From assembly GCA_016715065.1 (NCBI GenBank), contig JADKBN010000013.1, forward strand, positions 62,001-126,000: a stretch of 64,000 bases of DNA, written 5' to 3'. The notes under the pieces were generated by a model, which did no database searches, had not been told where the DNA came from, and saw only the letters and a program-made list of their open reading frames with translations. Positions 60,898 to 64,000 of this stretch are shown here, one piece after another. This DNA comes from Fibrobacterota bacterium. Lineage in GTDB: Bacteria; Fibrobacterota; Fibrobacteria; UBA5070. The position numbers and the translations under genes are program-made. The stretch's first letter is position 1, and each line of letters starts with the position of its first letter.

Positions 60898-62310
60898 TCA
60901 GCGGCGCGATCTGGAGTAGTCTTTCCAGATCCGGATCGGTTTGGTGGGGAACTTCGGGAAGGCGGTCACGGAGGCGTTTATCGTGGCCACCGATCGCCGG
61001 GCGGCGGAGGAGTTGACGGGCTGGATGGCTGAAAGTTCGGACCACATCGCATCGGCCAAGGTGTCGGGCCGACCACCAGGAAGAGTGCCGAACAGCAAGG
61101 TGATTTCGGCGTCGCGACGCACGGAGCGGACGAATCCGAGATTGGCGGAGGTCTGCTCGATGCTGTCGCGGTCGCCGAGGTTTCGGATGGACAATTCGCG
61201 ACCTTGCGCCCAATCTGACAAGAATTGGACTGCATCCGCGGAAGTCTCGAAGCGAATGCGTCCGGCCACCACGTGGTGCAGGGAATCCGTCGCGCGCCAG
61301 ACCCAGAACCGGTCCCCCTTCCAAGAGGAGGTGTTCCACCTCGAAGAGGGCATGCGCCAGTACAGCATGGAGGCCAAGTAAACCTCGCCCAGTCGATCCG
61401 AGCCCAACGGGATCAGATTCGGATGGTTCTTGAAGCCGGTTTCCGGCCATTCGGAAAAACTCTGCGCGGCGGTGCCCGCCAAGGGGTGCAGCATCCGTTT
61501 GGTGGTGCGGGGGGGATCGCGGTACAGCGCGTCGATCGCGCTCCAGCCCGCGTGCTTGCGCTGGTCGTGGATGGACCATTCGCCCACCCAGTAATAGCTG
61601 AACACGGGAAGTGTCGTCACCAATGGAGATCCCGGATGACCCAAGGACACATCGGAGAAGGCATCGCTCAGCGAATATCGTTCGAAGGCGCCTTCGAAGC
61701 CCCGGGGAGTCCGGTCCTGGAGGGACCAAAGATCACCCAGGTATTCCGCTTCGCCTTCGACCACATGCATGGACGCCAAGTCTTCATCCATGCTTGCGAT
61801 TTCGCCAAAGGCCTCGGGGAAGTTGAGGTCCTGCATGGCGTGGGCGAGTTCATGTGCCATCAGAGAATATGTTCGCCAATCCGGACGAGAGGGATCCTCC
61901 ACCATCCAGAATTTTCCGGTTCCGGAGATGTAGAACCCTTCGACATTGGCCGAATCGAAGGCGCGCCGGTTGTTTTCCACCGAGCCCATCGGAGCCATCA
62001 GATCCAGCGCCACGTAGATCTCCGTTTCGGTGGGGTGCGGTCCCGAACTCGTATCCGGAGAGTAGCTGGAGGACCCCTCGATGGAATCGAGAACGACCAT
62101 CAAGCGAGGGCGCTTCACCCAACTGGAAATGACCGGTGCGTCGAAGGGCAATTCACGAAGCCTGGAAAGGTCTTGCTGGATACCTCGGACGGCGCGTTGC
62201 AAGCTGGCGTTGTCTCCTTGGATCAAGCCCTCCGGTTCCGGCGCCGTGCCGCTTTCGCAGGCGACCAAACCCAAAACGCCGATCAAAGCGAAGGCTGAAG
62301 GTAGGCGCAT
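60898..62310 (-). CDS. HExxH zinc-metallopeptidase lipoprotein
   Basis: A 470-residue lipoprotein (lipobox LVAC, Cys18). The zincin motif HELAH is at residues 153-157 ('SLMAHELAHAMQD'). The likely third ligand is Glu185 in 'VVEGEAEYLGDL', as in gluzincins. An acidic N-terminal helical region precedes it and a long C-terminal part of unknown fold follows. It is probably a periplasmic or surface peptidase. It begins 55 nt after the tssF stop on the same strand, and the barrel gene follows after 30 nt. A TSS-proximal AAGGAG is present before the ATG. Confidence 0.83.
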   Translation of the reverse strand: MRLPSAFALIGVLGLVACESGTAPEPEGLIQGDNASLQRAVRGIQQDLSRLRELPFDAPVISSWVKRPRLMVVLDSIEGSSSYSPDTSSGPHPTETEIYVALDLMAPMGSVENNRRAFDSANVEGFYISGTGKFWMVEDPSRPDWRTYSLMAHELAHAMQDLNFPEAFGEIASMDEDLASMHVVEGEAEYLGDLWSLQDRTPRGFEGAFERYSLSDAFSDVSLGHPGSPLVTTLPVFSYYWVGEWSIHDQRKHAGWSAIDALYRDPPRTTKRMLHPLAGTAAQSFSEWPETGFKNHPNLIPLGSDRLGEVYLASMLYWRMPSSRWNTSSWKGDRFWVWRATDSLHHVVAGRIRFETSADAVQFLSDWAQGRELSIRNLGDRDSIEQTSANLGFVRSVRRDAEITLLFGTLPGGRPDTLADAMWSELSAIQPVNSSAARRSVATINASVTAFPKFPTKPIRIWKDYSRSRR

Positions 62311-62365
62311 CGGGTGGGACTCCTTGGTCGGGCCTAGACCCGACCCTTGTTCGGTCGATGGATGC

Positions 62366-64000
62366 TCAATCGAGGTGTTCGAGGGTCGCGCCGGAAGGCT
62401 CCACCACCACCGTGGTCCGGCAGCTTGAACCGATGGGGGTCTGGTCGCGGGCGATCCGGTGGAGGATGGAGGCGAAGACATCGAGCAATCCGAGGCGATC
62501 CCAGGTATCCGGAGCGCACGTGGTGTCGCGGAGGCGAAACACAACGTGCAGCACCGGGCGACTCACCCCCAGGTAGGTGGAGTATTCGGTGGAGTGGGTG
62601 ATTTCCTGGAGGGAATCCACCACGGGACGCTTGGCCTCGGCGGGATCCCACAAAAACTGGTGGAGCGCGTCGCGCATGCGTCGGGCATCCAGCAGGCCCT
62701 GGAAGTGCCCGCTGGCGAAGGCAAGGAGCTTGGTGAGCGGACCCACGCGAGGGCCTGGGCGATGGATGGGGCTGGGGCGGGTGAGCGTGAAGGCGACGGC
62801 TCGATCCGGCAGCGTGGGTTTGCCATCCAAGGCAGCGAAAGGAGGAACGGCCTCGTTCGGGCGGTTTCCGTCGCAACAAAGAGCTTCTGGCGAGAGGTAC
62901 TCCGCCTCGAAAGGATGGGACGGGTCGGGGTGGCCCACGGTGAGGGCCACGAGGGGCTTGCCATTCACGTCCGAACGACGATGGATCTGGAAATACCGCT
63001 GGCCGCTCTGGGAGTGGCGGTAGGCGGAAAAACGGCGGTAGCGGATGTTGCGCACCGGGTGGGATTGCGTCAGCCCGTCCACGCGCACCACGTCGAGGAC
63101 TTCGCGGGTGGGTGGGCCCAGGGGGCGAAGGATCTTTTCCGAACGGTCGTGCTCCCAGGCGAGGGTTTGGCAGGTTTCCAGGTAACGATTGACGGAAATC
63201 GTGCAGTGGAGGCGGAAATTGTCCATCGAGACCGCGCGCGACATCCCTCGGGGAAAGCCGCCCTCGAAGTGGAGGCGGACGGCCAGTTCGGGATGCTCAC
63301 CCACCGAAAACGAGCCCAGGCCGCATAGATCGACGAACCGGAACCTCTCGTCGCAGCACAGGAAATCGCGTGCATCGGCAAGCGGGGATACCCCAGCGGC
63401 ATCCTCGCCGTATCCCGGCGCGTCGTGGCGCTTGAAGCGGATCTGGTGGGTCGCGATCCAGGCTCCCGTGCCGGTGTGGACCTCCATGCGGGCTTGGCGT
63501 CGAGTGAGGCCGTACCGCAACGACCACACCACGGGAGCGTCGCCATGCAAGAAAATCCGGATGCGATCGGGCCATTGTTGCGGTGTGCGGGAGGACTTCC
63601 ACCCCAACCGCAGTTCCAAATGGGCGCGCCCCTGTTCGCCGGTCTCCACGCGCGCGTCTTGCACACAGAGGTGGTCCAGAACCAGGGATTCGGTCGTGGA
63701 GAATCGGCAGTCGGCGGTCTCCTTGTCGGAGGGAAGCAGGGTGGTTCCCTGCTCGATGGTCGTTTCCCCTTCGCGCATGCGGGAGGGATCGAACTGGGTG
63801 ACGGTGACCGCGGGCAGAGGCTGTTCCAGGGGCCCCATCAAAAGCTCCAGCAGGTGGCCGGTGAGGCCGTCTTCTTCTGCCAGTGCGGCTTCGCGGGAGC
63901 GTGCAGTCAGAAACGTGAAACCATCGATCAGGCGCTCCACGTAGGGGTCGCGATCGTCCACTTTTTCCGGATCCAGAAGTCGGGCCGCTTCCGGGTACTC
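62366..64000 (-). CDS. tssF: Type VI secretion baseplate subunit TssF, partial at right edge
   Basis: The frame stays open to the window end, giving 544 codons plus the stop. The visible N-terminal part ('EYPEAARLLDPEKVDDRDPYVERLIDGFTFLTAR') is the conserved opening of TssF/VasA, lacking only the first ~30 residues. 'HLLELLMGPLEQPLPAVTVTQF', 'LHFEGGFPRGM' and the C-terminal 'YSTYLGVSRPVLHVVFRL' also fit. TssF joins TssE, TssG and TssK in the T6SS baseplate, assembled on the inner membrane. Other tss genes should lie to the right of the window; none lies to the left. Confidence 0.9.
   Translation of the reverse strand, partial: EYPEAARLLDPEKVDDRDPYVERLIDGFTFLTARSREAALAEEDGLTGHLLELLMGPLEQPLPAVTVTQFDPSRMREGETTIEQGTTLLPSDKETADCRFSTTESLVLDHLCVQDARVETGEQGRAHLELRLGWKSSRTPQQWPDRIRIFLHGDAPVVWSLRYGLTRRQARMEVHTGTGAWIATHQIRFKRHDAPGYGEDAAGVSPLADARDFLCCDERFRFVDLCGLGSFSVGEHPELAVRLHFEGGFPRGMSRAVSMDNFRLHCTISVNRYLETCQTLAWEHDRSEKILRPLGPPTREVLDVVRVDGLTQSHPVRNIRYRRFSAYRHSQSGQRYFQIHRRSDVNGKPLVALTVGHPDPSHPFEAEYLSPEALCCDGNRPNEAVPPFAALDGKPTLPDRAVAFTLTRPSPIHRPGPRVGPLTKLLAFASGHFQGLLDARRMRDALHQFLWDPAEAKRPVVDSLQEITHSTEYSTYLGVSRPVLHVVFRLRDTTCAPDTWDRLGLLDVFASILHRIARDQTPIGSSCRTTVVVEPSGATLEHLD

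Overview
The window looks like chromosomal DNA of a high-GC, Gram-negative, free-living member of the Fibrobacterota. Two lineage-typical proteins point there: a TIGR02147-type regulator (28722-29561) and a fibro-slime domain inside a giant secreted protein (38571-48029). Many lipoproteins, an outer-membrane barrel candidate, a T6SS baseplate gene and cytochrome bd fit a didermic environmental bacterium. No rRNA, tRNA or CRISPR array was seen.

Layout. 1-1788: a secreted beta-helix protein running off the left edge. 2026-9566: a tight three-gene operon of a YqiJ-like membrane protein (frameshifted), a flotillin and a very large AAA+ ATPase of the DUF3686 type, followed by a WYL regulator and a small VWA protein. 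11514-13877: cydAB. 13927-16248: two paralogous lipoproteins flanking a YdjM-like membrane hydrolase; the second is frameshifted. 16349-20258: two tandem secreted paralogues. The downstream one is cut in two by a decayed 1054-bp IS630-family element with a TA duplication; removing the element on paper restores one 357-residue frame. 20619-25094: a glycosyltransferase and an LPP20-like / TPR-SLH / FlgT-like envelope operon. 25362-29561: a secreted glycoside hydrolase candidate, then an LRR lipoprotein coupled to the TIGR02147 regulator. 29762-32926: pyrF, ygiD-like, a TM2 protein and nadA. 33002-38420: an Ig-like/RCC1 lipoprotein and the ABC-F ATPase uup. 38571-48029: a 3152-residue surface protein (11 tandem repeats, fibro-slime, VWA, further repeats). 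48330-50911: an M28 peptidase and a VWA lipoprotein. 51091-57991: queE/queC, a hybrid histidine kinase, a CheX-like protein, a HAD phosphatase, thiG and a methyltransferase. 58011-64000: a leftward cluster of two lipoproteins, a barrel candidate, a zinc-peptidase lipoprotein and tssF at the right edge.

Functionally the window mixes core metabolism (NAD, pyrimidine, thiazole and queuosine synthesis, respiration) with a heavy load of exported proteins. Several genes with no clear ribosome binding site carry a TANNNT-like hexamer 6-12 nt before the start codon, which suggests leaderless or near-leaderless transcription.

The best candidates for something under-described are the YqiJ/flotillin/DUF3686 operon, the leaderless -10 pattern, and the repeat-built giant protein. 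All functional statements come from reading motifs by eye; no database search was run.
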